The translations under genes and the position numbers were made by a program. This document shows, piece after piece, positions 7,536 to 17,225 of a stretch of DNA of 64,000 bases. Source of the DNA: Streptomyces pyxinae (GTDB lineage: Bacteria; Actinomycetota; Actinomycetes; Streptomycetales; Streptomycetaceae); the NCBI RefSeq assembly GCF_024756275.1, contig NZ_JANUGQ010000001.1, positions 372,001 to 436,000 of the forward strand. Reading direction: 5' to 3'. Under the pieces are notes generated by a model. It made no database searches. It was not told the DNA's origin and was given only the letters and a program-made list of their open reading frames with translations. Positions within the stretch are counted from its first letter, which is position 1. Every line of letters starts with the position of its first letter.

Positions 7536-10500
7536 TCAGCCGCCCGAGCCCTCCGAAGCCTCGGACGAGCCCTCCGGGGCGGACGACGCGGCCGGAGCCG
7601 ACGGAGCCGACGACGCGGCCGGGGCGCCCGAAGGCCGTGCGGGTGCCGCCGGCTTCCCCGAGGCCGCCGGGGACGACGGGGCCGCCGGCTTCTCGGCGCC
7701 CTGCCCGGCCCGCCCGGACTTCATCCTGCTCTCGGCCTCGGCCGCCTCCCGCAGCGCGTCCGCCAGGGCCTTCTGGGCCTTGCCGTACGCCTCCCAGTCG
7801 ACCTGGGCACCGGGCTTGCGCAGCGCCGCCTCGCTGTCCGAGAACGCCTTCTGCGCGTCGGCGATGGCCTGCCGGAGCGCGGCCTCGTCGGTGGCCGGCG
7901 GCTGCGGGGTCTCGCCCGGCGGCCGCTGCCCGGGCGGGGTCGTGCCCTCCACCCCGAAGACCGCGTTGAGCGCCTCGGTCAGGGTGTTCTCGAAGACGGT
8001 GGTGTCCTTGGTGGTGTCGCCGGACGGCTGGTCCGCGTCCACGTAGGAGACCGCCACCTTCTTCAGCAGCGGATAGAGCGCGTTCCGGCCCTGCGCGTAC
8101 ACCGGTTCCACGTAAAGGAAACCGCCGTCCAGGGGAACCGTCAGCAGATTTCCGTACTGGATGTCGGAGTCGGCGCCCCGCATGTCCCGGACGAACTGCG
8201 CCACCGACGGCAGACCGTTGAGCTTGCTCTGCACCTGCGCCGGGCCCGGCACGTCCGAGGTCACCCGAAGGAGTCTGATCCGGCCGTAGTCCTTGCTGCC
8301 GGCGTCGGCGTCGACCGCCATGAACCCGCCCAGGTTGGGCCGGCCGTTGGGGGTGAACGTCGTCGTCAGGGCGAACTGCTGCTGCTTGTCGCCCGGCATC
8401 TTCATGCTCAGGTAGTACGGCGGAACCGCGTTGCCGTCCTTGTTGGTCGGGTCGGCCGGCACCTGCCAGGCGTCACTGCCGCTGTAGAACTGGGCGGCGT
8501 TCTCGACGTGGTAGCGGGTGAGCAGCTCGCGCTGGACCTTGAACATGTCCTGCGGGTAGCGCAGATGGGCCTTGAGGTCGGCCTCGATGGCGCTCTTCGG
8601 CTCGACCGTGCCGGGGAACGCCTTCATCCAGGTCTTGAGGACCGGGTCCTCGGTGTCCCACTGGTACAGCTTCACCGTGCCGTCATAGGCGTCGACGGTG
8701 GCCTTCACCGAGTTCCGGATGTAGTTGACCTGGTTCTGCTGGGCCACGACCGCGCGGGTCTGGTTGCCGGCGGTCAGCGAGTCCGTGGTGGTGGAGCCCA
8801 GCGTCGTACGGGAGGCGTACGGGTAGCCGTCCGAGGTGGTGTAGGCGTCCACGATCCACTGGATGTGGCCGTCGACGACGGCCGGGTAGGCGTCGCCGTC
8901 GATGGTCAGCCAGGGGGCCACCGCCTCCACCCGCTCCTTGGGGGTGCGGTTGTAGAGGATCCGCGAACCGTCGCCGATGGCGCCCGAGTAGAGGATCTGC
9001 GGCTCGCTGAAGGCCACCGCGTAGGCGGCGCGGTTGAACGCGCTGGCGAGGCTGACGCCGCTGTTGCCCCGGTAGCTGGTGGTCTTCTCGCCGTTCTCCT
9101 CGTAGTCGAGCTCCTTCTGCGGGCCGCCGACGATCGAGTACTGCTCGGTCTTCTCGCCGTAGTAGATCCGCTGCTCGTACTTGCCCTTGGCGACCTGGCC
9201 GGTGGTGGGCAGCCCGGACTCGGTGAAGACCGGGGAGCCGTTGGCGTCGGTGGTGGTGCCGGTCGCCATGATGGCGCCGTAGCCATGGGTGTAGGTGAAG
9301 TGGTCGTTGATCCAGTTCCGCTTGGGGATGCCCTTGATGTTGAGCTCACGCAGACCGACGATCGTGTCCCGGCCCTGGTAGCGGTCGACGTCCAGGGTCA
9401 TCGGGAACTGGTAGTACCGCCGCTTCTGCTCCAGCTGCTGGAAGGTGGGCGAGACGATGTTCGGGTCCACCAGGCGGTAGCTGGCGGCCGTGCCGGCGTC
9501 CGCCCGCAGGGTGTCCTTGTCCTTCACCGTCGACTTGCCGGAGTAGTTCTCCAGCTTGGTGGCGTCGATGTCGTACGCCTTGCGGGTCGCGTCGATGTTC
9601 TTCTTGATGTACGGCGCTTCCTTGGCCTGCTCGTTCGGCTGGACCTGGAACTTCTGCACGATCGCCGGGTAGAGCCCGCCGATCAGGATCGCGGAGAGCA
9701 CCATCAGACCGAAGCCGATCACCGGCAGCTGCCAGGTGCGGCGCCAGAGGGTGGCGAAGAAGAGCACCGCGCAGATGACGGCGATGCAGAACAGGATGGT
9801 CTTGGCCGGCAGATAGGCGTTGGCGTCGACATACCGCAGGCCGGTCCAGTTGCCGGTGGCCTTGAAGTCGCTGGACTTCACCGCCAGGCCGTACCGGTCG
9901 AGCCAGTACGCGATCGCCTTCAGCGCCACGAAGACGCCCAGCAGCACCGAGAGATGACCGGTCGCGGCGGCGGTCGCCCGGGCTCCGGGACTGGTGATCC
10001 GCAGCCCGCCGTAGAGGTAGTGGGTCAGCGCGGCGGCGACCAGCGACAGCACGGCGGCGGCGAACCCGAAGCCGAGCAGGAAGCGGTACCAGGGCAGGTC
10101 GAAGGCGTAGAACGACACGTCCATGTCGAACTGCGGATCCCTCTGGCCGAACGGCACCCCGTTCACCCACATCAGCCAGGTCTTCCACTGCCCGGAGGCG
10201 GAGGCACCGGCGATCAGCCCGATCAGCGCGGTGACCGCGAGCAGCACCCACTTCTTGAACGGGGCCACCCCCATCCGGTACCGGTCCAGGCTCTGCTGCT
10301 CCAGCGACATCGCGCTGAGCGGCGGCCGCAGCCGGTGCGCCAGCCAGATGTTGAGCCCGACGGCCACGGCCATGAGCAGACCGAAGACCAGGAACAGCCC
10401 GATCTTGGTCCACAGGGTGGTGGTGAAGACCGAGGAGTAGTGGACGGACCGGTACCACAGCCAGTCCGTCCAGAACCCGGCGAACATGACGAAGAGCATG

Positions 10501-10607
10501 GCCAGCACGGCCAGCACGCCCAGTGTCATGAGCAGGGTGCGGGCCCGCCGGGACGGCCGGCCGACTCTGATCCGTGGCCCGGTCGGGCCTCCGCCGCGGT
10601 CCGGCAT
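7536..10607 (-). CDS. UPF0182-family integral membrane protein
   Basis: The 1023-residue protein matches the large actinobacterial UPF0182 family (M. tuberculosis Rv3193c is one member). About seven membrane segments occupy the first 330 residues, starting with [23 protein letters not shown] large, presumably extracytoplasmic domain follows, containing family stretches such as [12 protein letters not shown] and the Trp-rich [21 protein letters not shown]. The last 130 residues are an Ala/Pro/Ser-rich acidic tail. I chose the ATG at 10607; an upstream TTG at 10619 with GAGGGG before it would add four residues and cannot be excluded. The biochemical function is unknown. Confidence 0.9.
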   Translation of the reverse strand: MPDRGGGPTGPRIRVGRPSRRARTLLMTLGVLAVLAMLFVMFAGFWTDWLWYRSVHYSSVFTTTLWTKIGLFLVFGLLMAVAVGLNIWLAHRLRPPLSAMSLEQQSLDRYRMGVAPFKKWVLLAVTALIGLIAGASASGQWKTWLMWVNGVPFGQRDPQFDMDVSFYAFDLPWYRFLLGFGFAAAVLSLVAAALTHYLYGGLRITSPGARATAAATGHLSVLLGVFVALKAIAYWLDRYGLAVKSSDFKATGNWTGLRYVDANAYLPAKTILFCIAVICAVLFFATLWRRTWQLPVIGFGLMVLSAILIGGLYPAIVQKFQVQPNEQAKEAPYIKKNIDATRKAYDIDATKLENYSGKSTVKDKDTLRADAGTAASYRLVDPNIVSPTFQQLEQKRRYYQFPMTLDVDRYQGRDTIVGLRELNIKGIPKRNWINDHFTYTHGYGAIMATGTTTDANGSPVFTESGLPTTGQVAKGKYEQRIYYGEKTEQYSIVGGPQKELDYEENGEKTTSYRGNSGVSLASAFNRAAYAVAFSEPQILYSGAIGDGSRILYNRTPKERVEAVAPWLTIDGDAYPAVVDGHIQWIVDAYTTSDGYPYASRTTLGSTTTDSLTAGNQTRAVVAQQNQVNYIRNSVKATVDAYDGTVKLYQWDTEDPVLKTWMKAFPGTVEPKSAIEADLKAHLRYPQDMFKVQRELLTRYHVENAAQFYSGSDAWQVPADPTNKDGNAVPPYYLSMKMPGDKQQQFALTTTFTPNGRPNLGGFMAVDADAGSKDYGRIRLLRVTSDVPGPAQVQSKLNGLPSVAQFVRDMRGADSDIQYGNLLTVPLDGGFLYVEPVYAQGRNALYPLLKKVAVSYVDADQPSGDTTKDTTVFENTLTEALNAVFGVEGTTPPGQRPPGETPQPPATDEAALRQAIADAQKAFSDSEAALRKPGAQVDWEAYGKAQKALADALREAAEAESRMKSGRAGQGAEKPAAPSSPAASGKPAAPARPSGAPAASSAPSAPAASSAPEGSSEASEGSGG

Positions 10608-10908
10608 CTGGAAAGCCAACGTGCGCCCCTCGAGTTCGCGTTCTGTTGTCGTGGTCGGTGTGCTGTGCGCTCGCGTACTGCCTGCTCGCGTACGGCGTGC
10701 TCGCACACCGCGTACTGGGTGGCGGGTACTGCGTACCGCGCACCGCGTACGGGTGTGCCGCGTGTCCGCGCCGTCACACTGAGCGGCGGCGGCCGGGGCC
10801 CGGGGACCACCGGACGGGACTGGACAAGGGTCCAGCGATCGTAGAGCCCACTGATGCAACTTACTGATGCTTTACCTAGTTCCCGTCCCGGGGTGGAAAG
10901 GAGGCAGG
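10608..10908. other. Intergenic region with GCGTAC-rich degenerate repeats
   Basis: The gap between the divergent UPF0182 and PPA1309-family genes contains at least six copies of CGCGTAC or a close variant between 10672 and 10750, spaced irregularly (about 15-22 bases). A separate direct repeat ACTGATGC lies at 10850-10857 and 10863-10870, just before the right-hand gene. No gene is evident. Confidence 0.55.
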
Positions 10909-11490
10909 ATGTTCCCCATGTCCAACGTTTCTCCCTCAGGTCCTCCGATGGCCGCCGGTCCGCTGACCCGCGCGGTGCTCGAAATCGACGAGTACGCGGC
11001 CGGGCTCGGCTGGGACCAGCCGGCCAGGCTCTTCGCGCTGGTCGACACGGCCCGGCTGCGCCGGCAGGAGCCGGAACTCGCCGCCCAGCTGGGTCTCGAC
11101 GCCGATGGCGAGGGCGAGGAGGCCGCGCCCGCCCCGCTCACGCCGATCGAGCAGGACGAGATCCCCGCCGACCAGCCGCTGGACGAGTTCCTCGGCACCA
11201 TCGCCTGGCCCGACGCGGTGGCCGGGTGCGCGATGACGGTGGAGCGGCTGATGCTGCCGCCGTCCGCCGAGGCGTCCGTGCCGGACGGCCTGGACGAGGC
11301 CGGTCTCGCGGCCTGGGTGGCCCGGCACCCGGACCGGCAGGAGGTCCGGATGACGGTGGCGGTGCTGCGGGACGGCGCGCGCGAGTCGGCGCTGCGGCTG
11401 CGCGAGAAGGACTCCCCCACCGAGGTGCTGACCGGCTCCGACCTGGTGCCCAACCTCGCCGAGGCGCTCTCCGCCACCTTCGAGGGCTGA
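10909..11490 (+). CDS. PPA1309-family conserved protein
   Basis: This 193-residue soluble protein resembles the actinobacterial PPA1309 family of unknown function. Recognisable stretches are GPLTRAVLEIDEYAAGLGWDQPARLFALVDT, IAWPDAVAGCAMTVERLMLPP and EVRMTVAVLRDGARESALRLR; the middle is acidic and Ala-rich. A full AAAGGAGG (10897-10904) lies four bases before the ATG at 10909; an ATG three codons later (10918) is 13 bases from it and less likely. The gene diverges from the UPF0182 gene and converges on the PDZ protease, a local order shared with other actinobacteria. No catalytic motif is visible. Confidence 0.8.
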   Translation: MFPMSNVSPSGPPMAAGPLTRAVLEIDEYAAGLGWDQPARLFALVDTARLRRQEPELAAQLGLDADGEGEEAAPAPLTPIEQDEIPADQPLDEFLGTIAWPDAVAGCAMTVERLMLPPSAEASVPDGLDEAGLAAWVARHPDRQEVRMTVAVLRDGARESALRLREKDSPTEVLTGSDLVPNLAEALSATFEG

Positions 11491-11773
11491 CCCAGGGCCG
11501 CCCGGGGCGCAGAGCCGGAGCCACCCGCCACCCCGGGGCCCGGCCCGTCCGGGGCCCGCCAACCCCCCGGGGGACCCGGCCGGCTCCGCTCCGGGCGGCC
11601 GCCCGGCGGGTGGTACCCGCCACCGATGCCGTACGACTCCGCCGCTCGTCCGGCCACGAGCCCGCGCACTCCTCGGAGCGCGGGTCCCGACCGCCTCGTC
11701 CCCGGGCGCCGCTCGTCAGGAGTCCCGGGGTCACCGCCCCGTCCCCCGGCGCCCGGCCCGTCCGCCCCGCTCG

Positions 11774-12859
11774 TCAGGAGGTCTTGCAGGCCGGCAGCGC
11801 GGCCGTGTCGCCGGCGCGCAGCTTCTCCAGGGACCGCACGGCGTCATGGAGCGTGTCGACCTTGATCAGCTTCAGCCCCTCGGGGGTGTCCGAGGCGGCC
11901 GCCGCGCAGTTGTCGGCGGGGGTCATGAAGTACCGGGCGCCCGCGTTCCGCGCACCGACCAGCTTCATCCGGATACCGCCGATCGGGCCCACTTTGCCGG
12001 TGTCGTCGATGGTTCCGGTGCCCGCGATGAACCTGCCACCGGTGAGGTCGCCCTCGGTCAGCTTGTCGACAAGGCCCAGCGAGAACATCAGCCCGGCGCT
12101 GGGCCCGCCCACGTCGGCGAGCTTGATGTCGACGGTGAACGGGAAGGTGTGGTCGGTGCCGGCCTGGATGCCGACCATGGCCCGGTCGCCCTCGGGCGAC
12201 TTCCGGGTGGTGAGCTTCAGCTTCTCGGTGGTGACCGGCTCCCGGCGGGCCTTCTCCGCCTCGGCTGCGTCCTTGGCCGGGACGACGGTGAACTCCACGC
12301 TCTGTCCGGGCCTGTGGCGGGTGACGAGCTTGACCACATCGCCCGGCTGGGTGACCGGGGTGCCATCCACCGCCTTGACCACGTCACCCGCGTGCAGCTT
12401 GCCCTCGGCGGCGCTGTCCTTCTGGACCGAGGAGACGACCACCCGGGACGCGACCGGGATCTTCAGCTCCCGCAGGGCCGCGACCTTGGCGCTCTCCTGC
12501 GACTGGCTGAACTCCTCGGCGTTCTCCTGGGTGGACTGTTGCTCGGTCTTGCCGTCCGGGTAGAGCGTCTCGTGGGGCACCACCACACTGTCGTGGGCGA
12601 GCCAGCCCCAGAGCGCCTCCGCAAAGTTCATCTGATAGTCCGCACCGGTGACCCTGACCGTCGTCATATTGAGATGGCCGCTGGTGGGGTAGGTCTGGTG
12701 ACCGGAGATCCGGAGCACCGGATCGGCGCCGTCCCCCAGGACGTTGACCGTCGGGCCCGGGCTCATCTCCGCGTACGGCACCTTGATGAACACCCCCGCG
12801 CAGAGCAGCGCGATGAGGGCGAGGGTGGAGGCGAGCATCGTCGCGGTGCGGCGTGGCAT
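11774..12859 (-). CDS. PDZ-domain Lon-like serine protease (YlbL type)
   Basis: The 361-residue protein has one N-terminal membrane anchor (residues about 8-27, LASTLALIALLCAGVFI), a PDZ domain (about 125-195, HAGDVVKAVDGTPVTQPGDVV) and a C-terminal Lon-type S16 protease domain (about 215-355). The catalytic Ser lies in GGPSAGLMFSLG (about residue 254) and the partner Lys in GGIRMKLVGARNAG (about 298). It should act outside the membrane as a substrate-selecting processing protease; M. tuberculosis Rv3194c is the syntenic relative. There is no Shine-Dalgarno. TACTGT (12871-12866) ends six bases before the ATG, consistent with a leaderless mRNA. Confidence 0.88.
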   Translation of the reverse strand: MPRRTATMLASTLALIALLCAGVFIKVPYAEMSPGPTVNVLGDGADPVLRISGHQTYPTSGHLNMTTVRVTGADYQMNFAEALWGWLAHDSVVVPHETLYPDGKTEQQSTQENAEEFSQSQESAKVAALRELKIPVASRVVVSSVQKDSAAEGKLHAGDVVKAVDGTPVTQPGDVVKLVTRHRPGQSVEFTVVPAKDAAEAEKARREPVTTEKLKLTTRKSPEGDRAMVGIQAGTDHTFPFTVDIKLADVGGPSAGLMFSLGLVDKLTEGDLTGGRFIAGTGTIDDTGKVGPIGGIRMKLVGARNAGARYFMTPADNCAAAASDTPEGLKLIKVDTLHDAVRSLEKLRAGDTAALPACKTS

Positions 12860-12967
12860 GGAACGACAGTACGGGAAGGGTCCCTCCGTGCACGCCCGGG
12901 GCCGGTCCGTCGGAGCGACGCGGGGACAGCGGCGGGAAGCGGCGGAGCAGCGGATCGGCCCGGGGGG

Positions 12968-13240
12968 TCAGCCGCCGGCGCGGGACTCCTCCAGCACCGG
13001 CTTCCCGGCACTTCCGGTGCGGCCCGGCCCGTCGGCCCGTTCGTCCTGGTCGGCGCCGGCCGCCCGCCCGGCCCGCTCGGCTTTCTCGGCGGCCGAGCGC
13101 TCCATCACGTCCCGGAAGCGCTCGTAGCCGGTCAGCTCCGCCGTGTCGCCCACGGTGCGGTCGCGGGAGGCCCAGCCGCCCCATATCGCCGCGCCGAGGC
13201 AGGCGAACAACGGGATCAACAACCAGGCGAGTGCTGCCAT
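12968..13240 (-). CDS. Small single-pass membrane protein, unknown function
   Basis: The 90-residue product starts with a hydrophobic segment (AALAWLLIPLFACLGAAIWGGW) followed by a charged cytoplasmic-type tail (RFRDVMERSAAEKAERAGR). GGGAGG lies five bases before the ATG at 13240; a GTG at 13243 is adjacent. It is upstream of and co-directional with the PDZ protease, 108 bases apart. I do not recognise a named family. The placement suggests a membrane partner of the protease or simple co-location. Confidence 0.7.
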   Translation of the reverse strand: MAALAWLLIPLFACLGAAIWGGWASRDRTVGDTAELTGYERFRDVMERSAAEKAERAGRAAGADQDERADGPGRTGSAGKPVLEESRAGG

Positions 13241-13481
13241 CACGACCTCCCATCCCCTGGAGCGTCCAGAGCTTGCACCTGACTGATCAGCAGATTAATC
13301 GCTGGCTGATTCAACGCTGGTGCCCGGGGTGGGGTTACGCAAATCGGGGCGCTTGACCGCCGAGTGGGTTTGATCCGCAGGTTTGAGGCCGGGCTTTCTG
13401 GTCACCCCGCCGGACGAAGGTCATGACCGGCCGGACGAGCTCCGGACGGGCGGCCCGGAGCGGCGGGGGTCAGGGGCGGGA
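13241..13481. other. Comparatively AT-rich intergenic region with palindromes
   Basis: The 241-base gap upstream of the small membrane protein is lower in GC around 13275-13330. It contains the self-complementary CTGATCAG and ATTAAT within a stretch where CTGATCAGCAG faces CGCTGGCTGATT. This is a likely promoter/operator region for the minus-strand gene, although I could not fix a clear -35/-10 pair. Confidence 0.4.
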
Positions 13482-13952
13482 TCAGCAGGCGCCGACCCAC
13501 TCGTCCGTGCCGTCCGAGAAGCGCTGGTGCTTCCAGATCGGCACGGAGTGCTTGAGGTCGTCGATCAGCATCCGGCAGGCGTCGAACGCCTCGGCGCGGT
13601 GCGGGCAGGAGACCGCCACGATCACCGCCACGTCGCCCACCCCCAGCTCGCCCACCCGGTGAACGGCGGCCAGCGCCCGGACCGGGCGGTTGGCCACCAC
13701 CTTCTCGGCCACCCTGCGCAGTTCCGCCTCGGCCGAGGGGTGGGCAGAGTAGCCGAGCCCGGCGACATCGGCGCCGCCGTCGTGGTTCCGTACGGTGCCC
13801 ACGAACAGCGCCGTACCGCCGGCCGCCGCGTCACCGACCGCCCGGTGGACCTCGTCCAGGGAGAGCGGGGTGTCCCGGACGGCCAGCAGCCGGATCGGGT
13901 CGTCCGCCGCGTGCTCGCCGGGGTGGTCGTACATGGGTGCCATGGCATCCAT
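13482..13952 (-). CDS. moaE: Molybdopterin synthase catalytic subunit MoaE
   Basis: This 156-residue protein is the large subunit of molybdopterin synthase, which moves sulfur from thiocarboxylated MoaD onto precursor Z in molybdenum cofactor synthesis. Family motifs are GGTALFVGTVRNHDGGADV, RVGELGVGDVAVIVAVSCPHRAEAFDACR (the conserved cofactor-site core) and the C-terminal PIWKHQRFSDG, which carries the catalytic Lys. Length is normal. The ATG at 13952 is one of three close candidates (13952, 13943, 13934) and none has a Shine-Dalgarno. MoaD is not in the window, but moeZ at 46.3 kb encodes the enzyme that would activate it. Confidence 0.9.
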   Translation of the reverse strand: MDAMAPMYDHPGEHAADDPIRLLAVRDTPLSLDEVHRAVGDAAAGGTALFVGTVRNHDGGADVAGLGYSAHPSAEAELRRVAEKVVANRPVRALAAVHRVGELGVGDVAVIVAVSCPHRAEAFDACRMLIDDLKHSVPIWKHQRFSDGTDEWVGAC

Positions 13953-14174
13953 CGTGCCGCACGGGGCGGGTGACGCGGAATTGCCGTTTCACCCGGGCCG
14001 CCGGCTCCCCGTCTTGGAGCCTCCTACAGCACCCGCCGGCCGTACGGACGCGGCCACGGCGCCCGCCCGGGCCGTACCGGAGGCACCCCGGGCCGTGCGG
14101 AAGCGCCCGCCCGGCCCGGGCCCCGGGGTTCCCGTTCCGGGCTTCCGGCGCCGGCCGCGCGGCCTCCGTCGGGG

Positions 14175-15329
14175 CTACAGCCCCCGGCGCCGCCGGGCCC
14201 GGCGGACCAGGGCGGCGGTGCCGAGCAGGGCGACGGTGGCCCCCGCGGCTCCGGCTGCCGTGGCGTCCTTGCGGCCCAGTCGGCGGCCCGCCACCGTGTG
14301 GCGGCCCTCCACCTCGGCCAGCAGCGCGGCGAGCACCTCCTCGTTGGTCCAGGCCGGCCGCCAGCCCGCGTCGTGCAGCCGGCTCACGCTCACCACCCAG
14401 GGGTGCATCGTGTAGGCGAGGTCGCCGGCCGGCGAGGGGGTGAGCCCGATCCGGTGGAGCCGGGCCGCCGCCCCGAGCGCCACGGCGGAGGGCAGCTCCA
14501 TCCGCCGGATGCCGCTCAGCTCCTCCACCTCCTCCTGCTCCAGCCAGCCGTCGCAGCCGACCGCGAGCTCCCCGTCCACCTTCTCCAGGGCCGCGTACTC
14601 CAGGGCGCTGACCAGGTCGTCCACATGGCAGAACTGCCAGGTCGGGTGCGATCCGGCGACCACCAGCAGCCGGGGCGACTCGAAGTAGCGGGTCAGCGCC
14701 GTGTCGGTGCCGCCGACCAGGACGGCGGGCCGGACGACCGTGACCTGGAGCCCGGGGTGGGCCCGGGGAGCCCGGCGGCCGAGCCGCTCGATCTCCAGCA
14801 GGTCACCGACCCCGGTGGCCTCGGCGGTCGCCCGCAGCTCGGCGTCCTCGGAGAGCGGTACGTCGTTGTCGGGCAGGGCCCCGTAGACCATCGCGGAGGT
14901 GCACAGCACCACCCGGCGCACCCCGGCCGCCGCGGCGGCGGTCAGCACGGTCTGGGTGCCCCGCACGTTGTACGCCGTCCGGGCGGCCGCGTCGGTCTCC
15001 AGGTCCAGGTCGAGCGCGAGATGGACCACCACGTCCACGCCGCGCAGCCGCTCCGCGATGGCCGGGTCGCGCACGTCCAGCAGATGCCACTGCGCCTCGG
15101 ACACCTCGCCCCGGCGCTCGTCGATGGCGATGACCTGCTTGATCTCCTCGGACGCGGCCAGCCGCCGGGTCAGCAGATCACCGACGCCGGTGGCGGCGCC
15201 GGTGACCGCGACGACGGGGCCGCGTCCCCGCCCGGCCGGCGGGGTCGATGGGTTTCGCGCTGCGCGAACCTGCGGATCTGGGGAACTCACCAGGCGTCTC
15301 CAGCGGTTGTCTTCATATACGTACGTCAT
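14175..15329 (-). CDS. NAD-dependent epimerase/dehydratase-like SDR with C-terminal membrane tail
   Basis: The 384-residue protein is an extended short-chain dehydrogenase-like protein. The nucleotide-binding motif is VAVTGAATGVGDLLTRRL (about residues 39-56), the first acidic position is IAIDERRGE, and the active-site region is CTSAMVYGALPDN (Tyr near 168). A conserved HPTWQFCHVDDLVSAL follows. The last 25 residues form a hydrophobic segment (GAAGATVALLGTAALV) ending in RRARRRRGL, which would tail-anchor it to the inner membrane face. The ATG at 15329 lacks a Shine-Dalgarno. The substrate is unknown; similar actinobacterial proteins are annotated only as SDR or epimerase. Confidence 0.82.
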   Translation of the reverse strand: MTYVYEDNRWRRLVSSPDPQVRAARNPSTPPAGRGRGPVVAVTGAATGVGDLLTRRLAASEEIKQVIAIDERRGEVSEAQWHLLDVRDPAIAERLRGVDVVVHLALDLDLETDAAARTAYNVRGTQTVLTAAAAAGVRRVVLCTSAMVYGALPDNDVPLSEDAELRATAEATGVGDLLEIERLGRRAPRAHPGLQVTVVRPAVLVGGTDTALTRYFESPRLLVVAGSHPTWQFCHVDDLVSALEYAALEKVDGELAVGCDGWLEQEEVEELSGIRRMELPSAVALGAAARLHRIGLTPSPAGDLAYTMHPWVVSVSRLHDAGWRPAWTNEEVLAALLAEVEGRHTVAGRRLGRKDATAAGAAGATVALLGTAALVRRARRRRGL

Positions 15330-15701
15330 TCGTACGCCAGGGGCACGTCCGTACCAGGTGGCGTCCATCCTGCCGCAGCCCACCGGCGGCCGGAGCACCG
15401 AGCCCGCCCGGCCGCCGCCGGGCGGGCGGGCGAAGGACCGGAACCGCCCCCCGAAGGGCGTACGGCACGGCCCGGCAGGACGCGCGGACGAGGGCGTACG
15501 GCGTCCCCGGCGCGGGTGCACGGCGTCCCGGCAGGGCCGTACGGCGCCCCCGTACGGCGCTCCGGCGGGGGCGCGCGGCGTACCGGGCGGGCGTACCGCC
15601 CCGTCCGCCGGACGAGATCATGACGACACGACCTACGCTGGGAGTGTTGTCGGGCAACCGCCGCCGGCCGGAGCCGGTGGCCCTACGAGCCGAGGAAACC
15701 C
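15330..15701. other. Intergenic region with GTACGGCG iterons
   Basis: The 372-base divergent promoter region between the SDR and the DUF2342 gene contains five near-copies of GTACGGC(G)nCCC at 15460, 15496, 15518 (GCACGGCG), 15539 and 15552, spaced 36, 22, 21 and 13 bases, followed by two partly inverted GGCGTACCG copies. I see no gene. The copies could be protein-binding iterons or simple GC-rich repeat growth. Confidence 0.5.
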
Positions 15702-17225
15702 GTGAGTGACACCCCATTCGGATTCGGCCTTCCGCCGGAGGAGCCGGAGAACGGCGACGAAGGCAAGAAGAAGGGCCCCCAGGGTGACCCCTTCGGGTTC
15801 GGCGCGCTGCCGGGCGGTGGCCCCGGCGGGGCGGACAACCCCTTCGCCGCGATGTTCGGCTCGCTGAACCCGGCCGACCTGGGCCAGGCGTTCCAGCAGC
15901 TCGGCCAGATGCTGAGCTACGAGGGCGGCCCGGTCAACTGGGACATGGCCAAGCAGATCGCCCGGGGCACCGTCTCCCAGGGCGCCCCGGACGGCTCCAA
16001 GGACGCCAGCGTGGGCGTGGCCGAGCGGGCGGCGGTCGAGGAGGCCGTGCGGCTGGCGGATCTCTGGCTGGACGACGCGACCTCGCTGCCCTCGGGCGCG
16101 CACTCGGCCGTGGCGTGGAGCCGCGCCGAGTGGGTCGAGGCGACGCTGCCGGCCTGGCAGCAGCTGGTGGACCCGGTGGCCGAGCGGGTCGGTGCGGCGA
16201 TGGGCGATGTGCTGCCCGAGGAGATGCAGGCCATGGCGGGCCCGCTGATCGGCATGATGCGCTCCATGGGCGGCGCCATGTTCGGCCAGCAGATCGGCCG
16301 GGCGGTCGGCGCGCTCGCCGGCGAGGTGGTCGGCTCCACCGATGTGGGGCTGCCGCTGGGCCCGGCGAACAAGGCCGCGCTGCTGCCGCTGAACATCGAG
16401 CGGTTCGGCAAGGACCTGGGCGTCGGCCAGGACGAGGTGCGGCTCTATCTGGCCCTGCGCGAGGCCGCCCACCAGCGGCTCTTCGCCCATGTGCCGTGGC
16501 TGCGCTCGCACCTGTTCGGCGCCGTCGAGGGCTACGCCCGGGGCATCAAGGTGGACACCTCCAAGCTGGAGGACGCGGTCGGCCAGCTCGACCCGGCCAA
16601 CCCCGAGCAGCTTCAGGAAGCACTCCAGCAGGGCATGTTCCAGCCGGAGGACACCCCGGAGCAGAAGGCCGCCCTGGCCCGCCTGGAGACGGCGCTCGCG
16701 CTGGTCGAGGGCTGGGTGGACGCGGTGGTGCACGCCGCCGCCAAGTCCCGGCTGACCTCGGCGGACGCGCTGCGCGAGACGTTGCGCCGGCGCCGGGCGA
16801 CGGGCGGTCCCGCCGAGCAGACCTTCGCCACGCTGATCGGGCTCGAACTGCGCCCCCGGCGCCTCCGGGACGCCTCCCGGCTCTGGGCCTCGCTCACCGA
16901 CGCGCGCGGCGTCGACGGGCGGGACGGCCTCTGGGAGCACCCGGACATGCTCCCGACCGCCTCCGACCTGGACGACCCGGACGGCTTCGTGCACCGCGAG
17001 CACGCGGACTTCTCCGAGCTGGACAAGATGCTCGGCGAGGCGGCCGGCGGGCGGACGAGCCTCCGCAAGGACGCCGCCGACGGCGACGCCGACAGCACCG
17101 GTTCCGACGCCGCCGGGAAGGCCCCCGGCGACTCCGACCAATCCGGGGATTCCGGTGCGTCCGGGGATTCGGGCCCGTCCGGCTCGGACGAGGGCCCCGG
17201 CACCGCCCCCGGCACCGACCGGTGA
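15702..17225 (+). CDS. DUF2342 zinc-metalloprotease-like protein
   Basis: The 507-residue protein matches the actinobacterial DUF2342 family, annotated as zinc-dependent metalloprotease or F420-biosynthesis-associated protein; Rv3195 is the M. tuberculosis relative. The hallmark block is LYLALREAAHQRLFAHVPWLRSHL (about residues 247-270), an E-A-A-H arrangement instead of classical HExxH, followed by VEGWVDAVVHAAA near 335. The N-terminus is Gly/Pro-rich (DPFGFGALPGGGPGG) and the C-terminus is an acidic Ser/Asp/Gly tail. GAGGAA lies before the GTG at 15702. Its stop overlaps the next start (GTGA), so the two genes are translationally coupled. Proteolytic activity is not proven for the family. 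Confidence 0.82.
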   Translation: MSDTPFGFGLPPEEPENGDEGKKKGPQGDPFGFGALPGGGPGGADNPFAAMFGSLNPADLGQAFQQLGQMLSYEGGPVNWDMAKQIARGTVSQGAPDGSKDASVGVAERAAVEEAVRLADLWLDDATSLPSGAHSAVAWSRAEWVEATLPAWQQLVDPVAERVGAAMGDVLPEEMQAMAGPLIGMMRSMGGAMFGQQIGRAVGALAGEVVGSTDVGLPLGPANKAALLPLNIERFGKDLGVGQDEVRLYLALREAAHQRLFAHVPWLRSHLFGAVEGYARGIKVDTSKLEDAVGQLDPANPEQLQEALQQGMFQPEDTPEQKAALARLETALALVEGWVDAVVHAAAKSRLTSADALRETLRRRRATGGPAEQTFATLIGLELRPRRLRDASRLWASLTDARGVDGRDGLWEHPDMLPTASDLDDPDGFVHREHADFSELDKMLGEAAGGRTSLRKDAADGDADSTGSDAAGKAPGDSDQSGDSGASGDSGPSGSDEGPGTAPGTDR

